The notes under the pieces are model-generated. The model was not told where the DNA came from. It saw only the letters and a program-made list of their open reading frames with translations, and did not search any database. Source: an uncultured Erythrobacter sp. (GTDB taxonomy: Bacteria > Pseudomonadota > Alphaproteobacteria > Sphingomonadales > Sphingomonadaceae). From it: a stretch of 64,000 bases of DNA. A program made the translations under genes and the position numbers. How positions within the stretch are numbered: the first letter of the stretch is position 1; every line of letters begins with the position of its first letter. Location of the stretch: the NCBI RefSeq assembly GCF_947492365.1, contig NZ_CANLMB010000001.1, positions 2,160,874-2,224,873 of the forward strand, read 5' to 3'. Below, one piece after another: positions 32,008 through 39,824 of this stretch.

Positions 32008-32130
32008 TGCGTCCTCCACTACCCAACAAGAGGCTCCATTGTGCGCGGTAAGGCGCTCTCTGCGCCAAGACAAGCGGGCTTGTTATTTAGGGGGTGTTAG
32101 CGGGGCTTGGGTTCAACCCGCGAAACTGCG

Positions 32131-32874
32131 ATGAACGATCCCACGATGACCAGCACCCAGACGATTCGCCCCGAAGAAGCCGAGTTTTTCGCTGAGCTTG
32201 CGAAGGATTGGTGGAACACCAAGGGCAAGATGGCGAGCCTGCACGAGGTCAATCCGGTGCGGCTGGAGTTTATCCGTGACGCCATCGATGCGCATTTCGG
32301 CGGCGATGATCGCTCGGTAAAGCCGCTTGCAGGCAAGAGCGCGCTCGACATTGGCTGCGGCGCGGGTCTGGTGTGTGAACCTCTGGCGCGGCTGGGCGCG
32401 GATGTGACCGGCGTTGATGCAGCGGCGGATAATGTCGCCGCAGCCTCGGCCCATGCAGAAAAGTCGGGCCTCGATATCCGCTACATGGCAGGCGAAGTTG
32501 CCGCGCTTGATATCGGCACATTCGACCTTGTGACCTCGCTCGAAGTGGTCGAGCATGTCGCAGACAAAGCCGCTTTCCTCGCTGACGTAGCCGCGCGGCT
32601 TGCAGATGATGGCTTGCTGGTTCTCTCCACCCCCAACCGCACCGCCGCCTCGCGCCTGCTGCTCGTGGGTGCGGCAGAGGCGGTGGGATATGTGCCCAAG
32701 GGCACGCATCACTGGGAGGATTTCGTCACGCCTGAGGAGCTGGAGGCACTGCTCGCCAGCGTCGGCCTGGAAGTGATCGAGCGGCGCGGGATCGCGTGGC
32801 GGCCCAGCAAGGGCCTGCACCTCTCCGACGACGAAGCGATCAACTACATATTGAGCGCGCGCAAAGCGGCTTAG
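32131..32874 (+). CDS. ubiG: Ubiquinone biosynthesis O-methyltransferase
   Basis: The 247-residue protein methylates two hydroxyl groups in ubiquinone biosynthesis using SAM. Family marks are FAELAKDWWNTKGKMASLHEVNPVRLEFI near residues 15-45, motif I ALDIGCGAGLVCEPLARLGADVTGVDAA near 70, LEVVEHVAD near 138, LVLSTPNRT near 165 and GTHHWEDFV near 190. I use ATG at 32131 (MNDPTM); ATG at 32146 is an equally possible start. The gene lies back to back with aspartate kinase, an arrangement common in alphaproteobacteria, and the promoters lie in the 32008-32130 gap. Confidence 0.95.
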   Translation: MNDPTMTSTQTIRPEEAEFFAELAKDWWNTKGKMASLHEVNPVRLEFIRDAIDAHFGGDDRSVKPLAGKSALDIGCGAGLVCEPLARLGADVTGVDAAADNVAAASAHAEKSGLDIRYMAGEVAALDIGTFDLVTSLEVVEHVADKAAFLADVAARLADDGLLVLSTPNRTAASRLLLVGAAEAVGYVPKGTHHWEDFVTPEELEALLASVGLEVIERRGIAWRPSKGLHLSDDEAINYILSARKAA

Positions 32875-32880
32875 TCGCCG

Positions 32881-33264
32881 CTAACCGCAACGCGCGAACT
32901 GGACCGCGGGCAGTTCCTTGCCGAAATTGCTGGTCATTTCGAGACGGACTTTGCCGCCGTTCGAGATCAGCTCGCTCAAATTACTATCGCTGCAAACCTC
33001 CGAGCGCAGCAAGCGGCGAACTGCATTGGGATCGTAGGTCCTGTTGCCGAGCGGAACATTGCCCATCATCACAACCAGAGTGTCGCCACTGTCGACGCGC
33101 GCATGCATGGTGACGCCGGGAAAGTCCTTGCCAATTTCAAGCGTGCCGCGCTCGTTCATCTCGTCCGCCAAGTCGGGCAGCACTTCGGGAGTGATCTCTC
33201 CGATGAGCATATTGCCGCAGCCTGCGAGGCACGCTGCCAGCGGCACAACCGTCCAGAATTTCAT
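32881..33264 (-). CDS. Small outer-membrane or periplasmic lipoprotein
   Basis: The 127-residue product has a lipoprotein signal with a good lipobox (PLAACLAGCGN, Cys16). The mature part contains no known domain. It has PEVLPDLADEMNERGTLEIGKDFPG and ends with a Cys (FARCG), which together with Cys about 97 (RSEVCSDSN) could form a disulphide. It reads towards ubiG and sits beside an unrelated phosphodiesterase gene, so neighbours give no clue to function. Membrane anchoring is the only property I can support. Confidence 0.65.
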   Translation of the reverse strand: MKFWTVVPLAACLAGCGNMLIGEITPEVLPDLADEMNERGTLEIGKDFPGVTMHARVDSGDTLVVMMGNVPLGNRTYDPNAVRRLLRSEVCSDSNLSELISNGGKVRLEMTSNFGKELPAVQFARCG

Positions 33265-33333
33265 AACGTGTCCCCTCGAAATTCAAGGGGAATGCTAGGC
33301 AGAAACTGGTGAAGATTGCGTAAGCAGCGCCTT

Positions 33334-34410
33334 CTATCGGCCTTCGACCAGCTCGACAAATTCACGCACATTGTCGGTGAAGAACCCGTCCGCGCCGGTT
33401 GCGATCGCCGCATTCCAGAGCCGCCTGTACTGCCCGTCAGCCGCAGGTCCGCCATCGGCCTGAAGGCTTGCGGGAAGGAAGCCGTTTTCCTTGCGCAAGG
33501 TCCACGGGTGGACCACCAGCCCTGCCTCATGCGCGTCTGCAACCAGCGAGGTCGTCTGCATCGTTTCGGGGTCCAAAGTATAGCCGAGCCACGGCCCGAT
33601 TCCGTCGGCATATTCGGCGATCTCGGCCAGCCCTGTCGGCGTGATCATATCCGCCCAGCGCATTGACGGTTCGTCATACGGCCCGCCTTCTGGATGGATC
33701 AGCAGGACCAGCCGCGTGTCGATCCGCTGGTTGAGCCGCTGCAAGGGTGTGACTTCGAAAATCTGGATGATCGCCGGAGCATCGGCCCCGTCCAGTCCAT
33801 GTTGGCGCAGATCGCGGATGATGAGATCAACCATGTCGATCCCTTCCGCTTCGAGCAGGAAGGTTGGGTGCTTGAGCTCGGGATAGAGCCCGATTGTGCG
33901 TCCTGTCTCCGCCTCCTTGGCGCGGACAAGCCGGACCACTTCGTCAAAGGTCGGCACTTGATATAGGTCGTTGAAGGCGGTGTTTGCCGGGCGGATGTTC
34001 CCGACCCGCTCGCGCGCTCTCAACGTGCGCAGTTCGGCCAAAGTAAAGTCCTCGGCGAACCAGCCTGCGACGCGGCGACCGTCGATGGTTTTTTCGCGGC
34101 GCAGATGTTCGAACTCTTCGCGGCTCGCGACATCGGTGGTGCCCGACAGCTCGTTCTCATGCCGCGCGACCAGCACCAGATCCTTGGTCACGACCAGATC
34201 GGGCTCGATGTAATCCGCGCCCTGATCGATCGCCAATTCGTAAGCCGCCAGCGTGTGTTCGGGCCGCTCTCCCGACGATCCGCGATGCGCGATGATGAGC
34301 GGGCGGGTGCTACCGGACATAGAGGCTCCTTCGGCGTGGCTATCGGCGCTTGCCGGAGCGGCAAAGGCGGTGGCCGCCAGCGCGAGGATTATGAGAGAGT
34401 TGCGGACCAT
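33334..34410 (-). CDS. Glycerophosphodiester phosphodiesterase (periplasmic, GlpQ-like)
   Basis: The 358-residue protein has a signal peptide (NSLIILALAATAFAAPASA) and a TIM-barrel GDPD domain. Catalytic residues are visible: HRGSSGERPEHTLAAY holds the first His and the Glu, YIEPDLVVTKD the metal ligands and LVARHENEL the second His. It cleaves glycerophosphodiesters to glycerol-3-phosphate and an alcohol, with Ca or Mg. Length and GlpQ-like insertions suggest the periplasmic class rather than the cytosolic UgpQ. Its start overlaps the end of the following ArsC-like gene by 22 nt, so the two may be linked in expression, though no functional link is known. Confidence 0.9.
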   Translation of the reverse strand: MVRNSLIILALAATAFAAPASADSHAEGASMSGSTRPLIIAHRGSSGERPEHTLAAYELAIDQGADYIEPDLVVTKDLVLVARHENELSGTTDVASREEFEHLRREKTIDGRRVAGWFAEDFTLAELRTLRARERVGNIRPANTAFNDLYQVPTFDEVVRLVRAKEAETGRTIGLYPELKHPTFLLEAEGIDMVDLIIRDLRQHGLDGADAPAIIQIFEVTPLQRLNQRIDTRLVLLIHPEGGPYDEPSMRWADMITPTGLAEIAEYADGIGPWLGYTLDPETMQTTSLVADAHEAGLVVHPWTLRKENGFLPASLQADGGPAADGQYRRLWNAAIATGADGFFTDNVREFVELVEGR

Positions 34411-34739
34411 TCGTCTTCCTTGAAACCGACCAGAATGCCTGAGGCGTGCACGGCCACTGGCCGCTTGATCATGGAGGGGTGCTGAACCAGCAATGCGGCT
34501 GCCTTTTGCGGGTCCGCCGCGTCGGCCTTCTCCGCATCAGTCAGCTTACGGAAAGTCGTGCCGCGCTTGTTCAGGACCACATCGACGCCCTTATCCGCGA
34601 TCCATGCGGCAACCTTGTCCGCATCCGCGCCGACTTTCTTGTAGTCGTGGAACGTGTAGTCGATCCCGTTTGCATCAAGCCACACGCGCGCTTTCTTCAC
34701 CGTGTCGCAATTGGGGATGCCGTAAACGTCGATAGTCAT
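34389..34739 (-). CDS. ArsC/Spx-family thioredoxin-fold protein (YffB-like)
   Basis: The 116-residue protein has the ArsC fold, with an N-terminal redox Cys in GIPNCDTVKKAR and later LNKRGTTFRKL and HPSMIKRPVAV. Classic ArsC needs extra Cys residues or Arg triplets for arsenate reduction; only one Cys is present and the RP motif is of the YffB type. I therefore favour a GSH-dependent reductase-like protein of unknown substrate over arsenate reductase. It overlaps the start of the phosphodiesterase gene (34410) and shares its strand. No arsR, arsB or acr3 gene is nearby. Confidence 0.8.
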   Translation of the reverse strand: MTIDVYGIPNCDTVKKARVWLDANGIDYTFHDYKKVGADADKVAAWIADKGVDVVLNKRGTTFRKLTDAEKADAADPQKAAALLVQHPSMIKRPVAVHASGILVGFKEDEWSATLS

Positions 34740-34827
34740 TGATTTCCTCTTGGCTGGAACGCCCTGAACGGCTTTAACTTACCCCAAAGCCGCCTGCGCA
34801 TCTGTAGGCAAAAACGAAGGGGGCACA

Positions 34828-35244
34828 ATGGCATTCTGGGACATTGATCTGGAAACGCGGATGGGCGCGGATAGCGCTGCTGCGCAAGGCGGGCTGGCGT
34901 GTTTTGTCTATGCGGGGCTTACCGCTTTCAGCGCTTTCGTAACCGGCGCCGTGTTCGCTTACGGGACACCCGAAGGCCTTGCCGCGCTCGGAATTTTCGG
35001 CTTCCAGATCGCCGTCTGCCTCCTGGCGGGTTTCCGGCTGCGCGCGGGCAAAGGCATCTATGCCGGAATGGGTGCAGCGGCTCTGATGGCCTTGAACCTG
35101 TTGATCGCGGTTGCTTCGGTCCAGATCGGGCTAGGCTTGATCTTCAACGCCTTGCTCTTGTTGCTCACCGTGCAGGGTATCCGCGGAGCGATTGCGCTGC
35201 GATCTTCACACTTCGCGGAGGATGATATCGGGGCTTTCGACTAG
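34828..35244 (+). CDS. Small four-helix membrane protein of unknown function
   Basis: The 138-residue protein has four hydrophobic helices: ACFVYAGLTAFSAFVTGAVF, AALGIFGFQIAVCLLAGF, GIYAGMGAAALMALNLLIAV and GLGLIFNALLLLLTVQGIRGAIA. Before them lies a short N-terminal soluble part (FWDIDLETRMGADSAA). I recognise no family beyond small hypothetical membrane proteins common in sphingomonads. RBS gaaggggg lies before the ATG at 34828. It is transcribed towards ruvC and away from the ArsC-like gene. Confidence 0.6.
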   Translation: MAFWDIDLETRMGADSAAAQGGLACFVYAGLTAFSAFVTGAVFAYGTPEGLAALGIFGFQIAVCLLAGFRLRAGKGIYAGMGAAALMALNLLIAVASVQIGLGLIFNALLLLLTVQGIRGAIALRSSHFAEDDIGAFD

Positions 35245-35249
35245 ACGCC

Positions 35250-35720
35250 TCAACCTCGCTTCAAATGCGCATCGGCAATCGCAACCGCCAGTGCATCGGC
35301 GGCATCCGCGCCTTCAATTGCGATGCCAGGCATCAGCACTTTGACCATCGCGGCGACCTGTTTCTTGTCCGCGCCGCCAGTGCCGACAACCGCTTTCTTC
35401 ACCAGCCGCGCCGCGTGTTCGTTCACCACTAGCCCCGCCGAGCCGCAAGCCGCGAGCACGCTCCCGCGTGCCTGAGCCAACTTAAGCGTGGATTGCGGGT
35501 TCTCGTTGACGAAGACCTCCTCGCACGCCGCGCGGTCGGGGGAGTGCTGGGCGATCACCTCGGCAATCGCACTATAGAGCAGCGCCAGCCGCTCGGGCAT
35601 GGGCGATTTGGGACTGGTCGGAATCTGCCCGTTGGCAATATGCGACAGCCGCGATCCGTCGACGCGGATCAACCCCCAGCCGGTGCAAGAGAGCGAAGGG
35701 TCAAGGCCGAGGATGATCAT
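35250..35720 (-). CDS. ruvC: Holliday junction resolvase RuvC
   Basis: The 156-residue endonuclease cuts Holliday junctions symmetrically after RuvAB branch migration. Catalytic residues fit the family: Asp7 (LGLDPSLSCTGWG), Glu in ACEEVFVNENPQSTLKL near 67 and the C-terminal Asp pair in GADAADALAVAIADAHL near 138-141. It is shorter than enterobacterial RuvC (173 residues) but normal for alphaproteobacteria. YebC lies upstream on the same strand across a repeat-bearing gap, an order commonly seen as yebC-ruvC-ruvA-ruvB. Here ruvA and ruvB do not follow; a plus-strand membrane gene takes their place. Confidence 0.95.
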   Translation of the reverse strand: MIILGLDPSLSCTGWGLIRVDGSRLSHIANGQIPTSPKSPMPERLALLYSAIAEVIAQHSPDRAACEEVFVNENPQSTLKLAQARGSVLAACGSAGLVVNEHAARLVKKAVVGTGGADKKQVAAMVKVLMPGIAIEGADAADALAVAIADAHLKRG

Positions 35721-35737
35721 CGCAGAAAAGTTCCCCG

Positions 35738-35827
35738 CTCGTGCTGAGCCTGTCGAAGCACCGCACTTCTTCGTATCCGAACATCCATAGAGAAGGGCGG
35801 CCCTTCGACAAGCTCAGGGCGAGCGGT
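35738..35827. repeat. REP-like palindromic element between yebC and ruvC
   Basis: Two imperfect inverted arms, gctcgtgctgagcctgtcga near 35738 and tcgacaagctcagggcgagc near 35806, flank an AT-richer middle. The motif cttcgacaagctcag is a dispersed repeat in many sphingomonad genomes. It could fold in the mRNA and dampen ruvC expression relative to yebC. Confidence 0.7.
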
Positions 35828-35845
35828 TCTTGTGGCTTGTCCCGC

Positions 35846-36592
35846 TCAAGCCTCGAGCTTCTCCATAATCTCGTCGCTGATCTCGTAATTGCCCCAAACG
35901 GTTTGCACATCGTCATCATCGTCGAGCGTGTCGATCAGCTTGAGCAAAGTGCCCGCGCCCTTCTCGTCCATGTCGACGGTCAGATTGGGCTTCCATGCGA
36001 GCTTGACCTCTTTCGCCTCGCCCAGCGCCTTTTCGAGGCTTTCGGCGACCGCGTGCAGGTCTTCGGCGGCGGTCCAGATTTCGTGGCCGTCAGCGGAGGA
36101 CGCAATGTCTTCTGCGCCTGCTTCCAGAGCGGCCTCAAGCACGGCCTCTTCATCGCCGGCATCCGAACCATATTCAATATAGCCGAGCCGTTCGAACCCA
36201 TGCGCGACCGAGCCTTCGGTGCCCAGATTTCCGCCGTTCTTGCTGAAGGCGGTGCGCACGGCGGTGGCGGTGCGGTTGCGGTTGTCGGTCAGTGCTTCGA
36301 CGATGATCGCGCTGCCGCCGGGGCCATAGCCTTCGTAGCGGACCTCTTCGTAATTCTCGCCATCGGCCGCGTTCGCCTTGTCGATTGCGCGCTGGATATT
36401 GTCCTTGGGCATTGACTGCCCCTTGGCCGTGTTGATCGCCAGCCGCAGGCGCGGGTTCATGTCGGGATCAGGCGTGCCCATCTTGGCCGCAACGGTGATC
36501 TCGCGGCTGAGCTTGGAAAACAGGTTGGAGCGCTTTTTATCCTGCGCACCCTTGCGGTGCATGATGTTCTTGAATTTGGAATGGCCTGCCAT
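35846..36592 (-). CDS. yebC: YebC/PmpR family transcription or translation regulator
   Basis: The 248-residue protein starts with the invariant [21 protein letters not shown]. It keeps [30 protein letters not shown] and [24 protein letters not shown] in residues 30-110. YebC proteins bind DNA in older work; recent work shows that some help ribosomes pass proline stretches. The three-domain length is usual. It is followed by ruvC, separated by a REP-like element. The CPBP protease gene is divergent from it. Confidence 0.95.
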   Translation of the reverse strand: MAGHSKFKNIMHRKGAQDKKRSNLFSKLSREITVAAKMGTPDPDMNPRLRLAINTAKGQSMPKDNIQRAIDKANAADGENYEEVRYEGYGPGGSAIIVEALTDNRNRTATAVRTAFSKNGGNLGTEGSVAHGFERLGYIEYGSDAGDEEAVLEAALEAGAEDIASSADGHEIWTAAEDLHAVAESLEKALGEAKEVKLAWKPNLTVDMDEKGAGTLLKLIDTLDDDDDVQTVWGNYEISDEIMEKLEA

Positions 36593-36672
36593 GGGAAGTC
36601 TTAGTGCCCTTTGTATCGTGGTGGCGTTTCGAGGTGGCTAAATCGGAAATTTTCAGCCATCGCATTAGACCT

Positions 36673-37434
36673 ATGAACGATGCGCCGACAAGTCCTGTAA
36701 CCACTCCGGTTGATCCAAGCAGCAAAGCAATTGCGCCAGCGCCCACGATGCGGGGCGAATGGCGGCGGGTTGGCGCGTTTCTGGCGCGGCCGACGCTGGA
36801 GGATGCAGGCGCATGTGGCGCGCCCTCCGCGATGCTGCTCAGGGTCTACGCGCTCGATATTGTGCTGATGAGCGTGCTGATGGTGGCCGCGGGCGCAGTG
36901 GCCGCAGCAGGGATCGAGCTGCCCGAGACCGCTCTGGCCGGTGTGGAGATCACAGTCCTGATCGCCTTGGGCGCGATTATCGCCGCGCCAGTTCTGGAGG
37001 AGATCGTGTTCCGCGGCTGGCTATCGGGAAAGCCGGGGCATGTCTTCGCGCTGCTATCATTCGCTGTTGGTGCGGCCATTTTTGTCGCTATCGGAGACAG
37101 CAGACCGCTGATCAGCTTGCCCTTTGTGGTGGTCGGCTTCGCGCTCGCTTTGGCGCTGCTTATCCTGCTTCGCCGAAAGCCGGTGATGGGCTGGTTTGCA
37201 CGAGCGTTCCCGCTGTTCTTCTGGATCGCCACCGCCGCCTTCGCGCTCATCCATCTCGGCAATTTCAAGGAGGTGTCGCCGTGGCTGCTGCCGCTGGTCC
37301 TGCCGCAGTTTATCCTCGGCGCGCTGGCCGGATATGTGCGGGTGCAGATCGGCCTTTGGGGCGCGATCACGCTTCACATGATGCACAATGCGACGCTGAT
37401 TGCGATTGTGGTGCTGGGGATGACTGCGGAGTAG
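36673..37434 (+). CDS. CPBP family intramembrane metalloprotease
   Basis: The 253-residue membrane protein has about six to eight hydrophobic segments. The CPBP/Rce1 motifs are in order: EEIVFRGWL (EExxxR, about residue 110), FALIHLGNF (FxxxH, about 190) and HMMHN (HxxxN, about 238). These residues chelate the metal in Rce1-type proteases that cleave near prenylated or peptide tails in the membrane; bacterial members often serve bacteriocin immunity or maturation. The chosen ATG at 36673 begins MNDAPTSPV; the open frame to 36604 lacks coding sense. Substrate is unknown, and no bacteriocin gene lies close by apart from the lasso cluster 33 kb away. Confidence 0.85.
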   Translation: MNDAPTSPVTTPVDPSSKAIAPAPTMRGEWRRVGAFLARPTLEDAGACGAPSAMLLRVYALDIVLMSVLMVAAGAVAAAGIELPETALAGVEITVLIALGAIIAAPVLEEIVFRGWLSGKPGHVFALLSFAVGAAIFVAIGDSRPLISLPFVVVGFALALALLILLRRKPVMGWFARAFPLFFWIATAAFALIHLGNFKEVSPWLLPLVLPQFILGALAGYVRVQIGLWGAITLHMMHNATLIAIVVLGMTAE

Positions 37435-37448
37435 GCAGATGCCGCGCG

Positions 37449-37805
37449 CTATTCTGCTGCAAAATCGATATTGTTCGCGGCCGTAACAACCTTGAGCACT
37501 CGGCCATCGGCGTGGAATTCAATGCGTTGTTGCCTGACTTCGCCACTCGTTATTCGGCACGCAAGTATCTCGGCCATGCGCTTCTGTTTCGCCGACCCAA
37601 GAGCTTCGAAAGCGAGTTGATCAACCCGGCCCGTCGCCTGGATTGCCCCCACTTTATCGAAGCCCTCGTCGCGCCACGCGGCATTACATGCCTGAATTCG
37701 AGCTAACCGGTCCTCGGGCGAAAGCGACCCTTCTATCGTCGGACTGCTGCAAGATGAGGCCAAGCCCAAAGCAATCAGGCTCAAAGTCGTTCTTCCAAAC
37801 CGCAT
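37449..37805 (-). CDS. Small secreted protein, possibly a lipoprotein
   Basis: The 118-residue product has a signal region (TTLSLIALGLASSCSSPTIEG) with Cys19 in a poor lipobox context (ASSC), so lipidation is uncertain. The mature part has LSPEDRLARIQACNAAWRDEGFDKVGAIQATGRVDQLAFEALGSAKQKRMAEILACRI, a helical stretch with paired cysteines, and FHADGRVLKVVTA at the end. I recognise no family. It lies 3 nt from the end of the GapR-like gene on the same strand and may share its transcript. Confidence 0.6.
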   Translation of the reverse strand: MRFGRTTLSLIALGLASSCSSPTIEGSLSPEDRLARIQACNAAWRDEGFDKVGAIQATGRVDQLAFEALGSAKQKRMAEILACRITSGEVRQQRIEFHADGRVLKVVTAANNIDFAAE

Positions 37806-37808
37806 GAA

Positions 37809-38045
37809 TCACCCCATGCCAAGCGCGGCCTTGTAGGTTTCCAGGATCACTTCCTGTTCGCTGCGATCGTCGGGCTTCATTTTGCGCAGGCGGACGATCT
37901 GGCGCATGATCTTGACGTCGTAACCCACCGCCTTTGCCTCGGCATAGACGTCGCGGATGTCGTCGGCGATGCCTTTCTTTTCTTCTTCGAGGCGTTCGAT
38001 ACGCTCGATCAGCAAGCGCAGGCGGTCATCGGTGGCTTCGGCCAT
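37809..38045 (-). CDS. gapR: GapR-like nucleoid-associated protein (DUF2312)
   Basis: The 78-residue protein is the size of alphaproteobacterial DUF2312 proteins and matches their pattern: [45 protein letters not shown], then [12 protein letters not shown]. The Caulobacter member GapR clamps overtwisted, AT-rich DNA and helps the advancing replication fork. The sequence here keeps the coiled-coil N-terminus and the basic [13 protein letters not shown] stretch that contacts DNA. Its start ATG is at 38045. A small secreted protein gene follows 3 nt later, with no known link. Confidence 0.88.
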   Translation of the reverse strand: MAEATDDRLRLLIERIERLEEEKKGIADDIRDVYAEAKAVGYDVKIMRQIVRLRKMKPDDRSEQEVILETYKAALGMG

Positions 38046-38279
38046 TGTGTCAGGGCTCCAAGAGAATCATCGGGTGAGAATTGGCTCACGGCCTTACCAG
38101 CCTTGCGCCAAGAGCAAAGCAAAAGTGTGCGCGCTTTTCCCCGGCTTGCGCGACATTCTGCATGCTGTAGGTTTGCCCGAGATTTGTAGCGGCAGCGTTG
38201 GCGGCATTGGGGGACATATGGCTGTGATTGACCGGATCGGCTCTTCCGCTTGCGCGCCCCGCATCTGGGAGCAGCACGC

Positions 38280-39446
38280 ATGAAGGCGGACGCCGAAATT
38301 CTCGAAGAGCCCGTTCCCGAACACGAGCTGCCCGGCAATGTCGCGGTCTTTTGCGGGCATATGTTCAACACCGGCAGCGAGGCCGAAGTGGATCTCGCCA
38401 AGCGGATCAGCGACCAGCTCGAAAAGCTCGACATCGCGGTTGGCTATGGCCCGCTTGCCTGCGGAGCGGATATTCTCGTTGCTGAAGCGCTGATCGCGCG
38501 TGGGGCGGAGCTTAATGTCGTGCTTCCCTTTGCCGAGAAGGATTTCATCGAGGAAAGCGTGCTGTGCGGCGGGGAAGGATGGCGCGCGCGCTATCAGGCC
38601 TGCCGCGATGCAGCTGCATCAATCAGCTTTGCCACGCCCAGCGACTATGTCGGCGATGACAATCAATTCGCCTACAATACGCTTTACGCCATGGGTCTTG
38701 CGGTTCTTCGCTCGCAAAAGCGCGATTGCGAGGCCTTTCAGATTGCAATTGTGTCAGACCAGTTTGCGAGCTTCTCGGCCACAGGCATTGCGGGAACCAA
38801 GGCAGATATGCGGCTATGGCAGGCATTGGGGCGCGAAAGCATCCCGATCCCCACAGGCCCAGTCCCGCGCGATCTCAAATTCCCCAAGCGCGACAAGGTC
38901 GGTGACGGCACGCGGCGTGAGATCCGGTCAATCCTGTTCGCCGATTACAAGGGTTTCTCGCGCATCGGCGAGCGCGAACTGCCCGATTTCATGAACATCA
39001 TCATGGGCCGCATCGCGCAGGTGCTGCACGATTTCGGTGACCATGTGGAGTTTCGCAACACTTGGGGAGATGCGATTTACGCCATCGTCGATGAGCCGCG
39101 CACAGCGGCTGCGATTGCGCTGAAACTGCAGGACGAGCTGGCCGATATTCCTCCCGGCCTGATCCCCGATGGCGCTGCAGCCGGAATGCGGCTGGGCGTG
39201 CATTACGGGCCGATCTGGGTCGGGACCGACCGCATCACCGGCAACCGGCTATGGTATGGCGGCGAAGTCAATCGCACCGCGCGGATCGAGCCGGTAACGC
39301 CGGTCGGCGGCGTCTATTGCACGGAGAGCTTTGCTGCCGCGTTGCTGATGGATGACTGCAAGGAATGCACCTTCACATCCGTAGGCCGGGTGAAGCTGCC
39401 CAAGAATTACGGCGTGGTCGAACTTTACCGGCTCGAAGGCGCGTAA
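38280..39446 (+). CDS. SLOG-type domain fused to class III nucleotidyl cyclase
   Basis: The 388-residue soluble protein has two parts. Residues 18-200 look like a Rossmannoid nucleotide-sensing domain of SLOG/LOG type (NVAVFCGHM, then GYGPLACGADILVAEALIARGAELNVVLPF and GGEGWRARYQACRDAA), here a possible sensor of a nucleotide ligand. Residues 225-385 are a class III cyclase. RSILFADYKGFS holds the first metal Asp, NTWGDAIYAIVD the second and LGVHYGPIWVGTDRITGNRLWYGGEVNRTARIE the transition-state Asn-Arg pair. All catalytic residues seem present, so cAMP or cGMP synthesis under control of a nucleotide-like signal is plausible. ATG at 38280 follows gggagcagcacgc. The combination is uncommon and I know of no studied example. 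Confidence 0.8.
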   Translation: MKADAEILEEPVPEHELPGNVAVFCGHMFNTGSEAEVDLAKRISDQLEKLDIAVGYGPLACGADILVAEALIARGAELNVVLPFAEKDFIEESVLCGGEGWRARYQACRDAAASISFATPSDYVGDDNQFAYNTLYAMGLAVLRSQKRDCEAFQIAIVSDQFASFSATGIAGTKADMRLWQALGRESIPIPTGPVPRDLKFPKRDKVGDGTRREIRSILFADYKGFSRIGERELPDFMNIIMGRIAQVLHDFGDHVEFRNTWGDAIYAIVDEPRTAAAIALKLQDELADIPPGLIPDGAAAGMRLGVHYGPIWVGTDRITGNRLWYGGEVNRTARIEPVTPVGGVYCTESFAAALLMDDCKECTFTSVGRVKLPKNYGVVELYRLEGA

Positions 39447-39451
39447 AACCT

Positions 39452-39760
39452 CTACCTCACGTTCTTCTTCACGCTCGCTTCCATCGCCGCCAGTTGCGCC
39501 TCTGTTGCGGGCGTCTGGCGGGTCGCCTTCCATTCATCCATCGGCATGCCGTGGATCAGCTCGCGCGCGGCGGCCTTGTCGCCGTCAAAGCCCGCATCGC
39601 GGATCCAGTCGGCGAGGCAATTCCGGCAGAAGCCCGCCAGCCCCATCAACTCGATATTCTGCGCATCGTGGCGATGCTGCAAATGCCGCACCAGCCGCCG
39701 GAATGCCTCGGCTGCAATCGCATCGTCCAACTGCTCTATCGAGCCCGAATCTGCTTCCAT
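39452..39760 (-). CDS. DUF1244 family protein
   Basis: The 102-residue protein has the family core FRRLVRHLQHRHDAQNIELMGLAGFCRNCLADWIRDAG, including the paired Cys of FCRNC that may bind metal. DUF1244 proteins of about 90-100 residues are widely conserved in proteobacteria but have no assigned function. The gene is convergent with the SLOG-cyclase gene (6 nt between stops) and divergent from pyruvate kinase across a 64-bp gap, which must hold both start regions. Confidence 0.85.
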   Translation of the reverse strand: MEADSGSIEQLDDAIAAEAFRRLVRHLQHRHDAQNIELMGLAGFCRNCLADWIRDAGFDGDKAAARELIHGMPMDEWKATRQTPATEAQLAAMEASVKKNVR

Positions 39761-39824
39761 CTCTGCTTTTCCTTGAGTTGCAATAAGGCTGTGTCATAGC
39801 GTGCCGCTGAGGATCAGGAGCATT

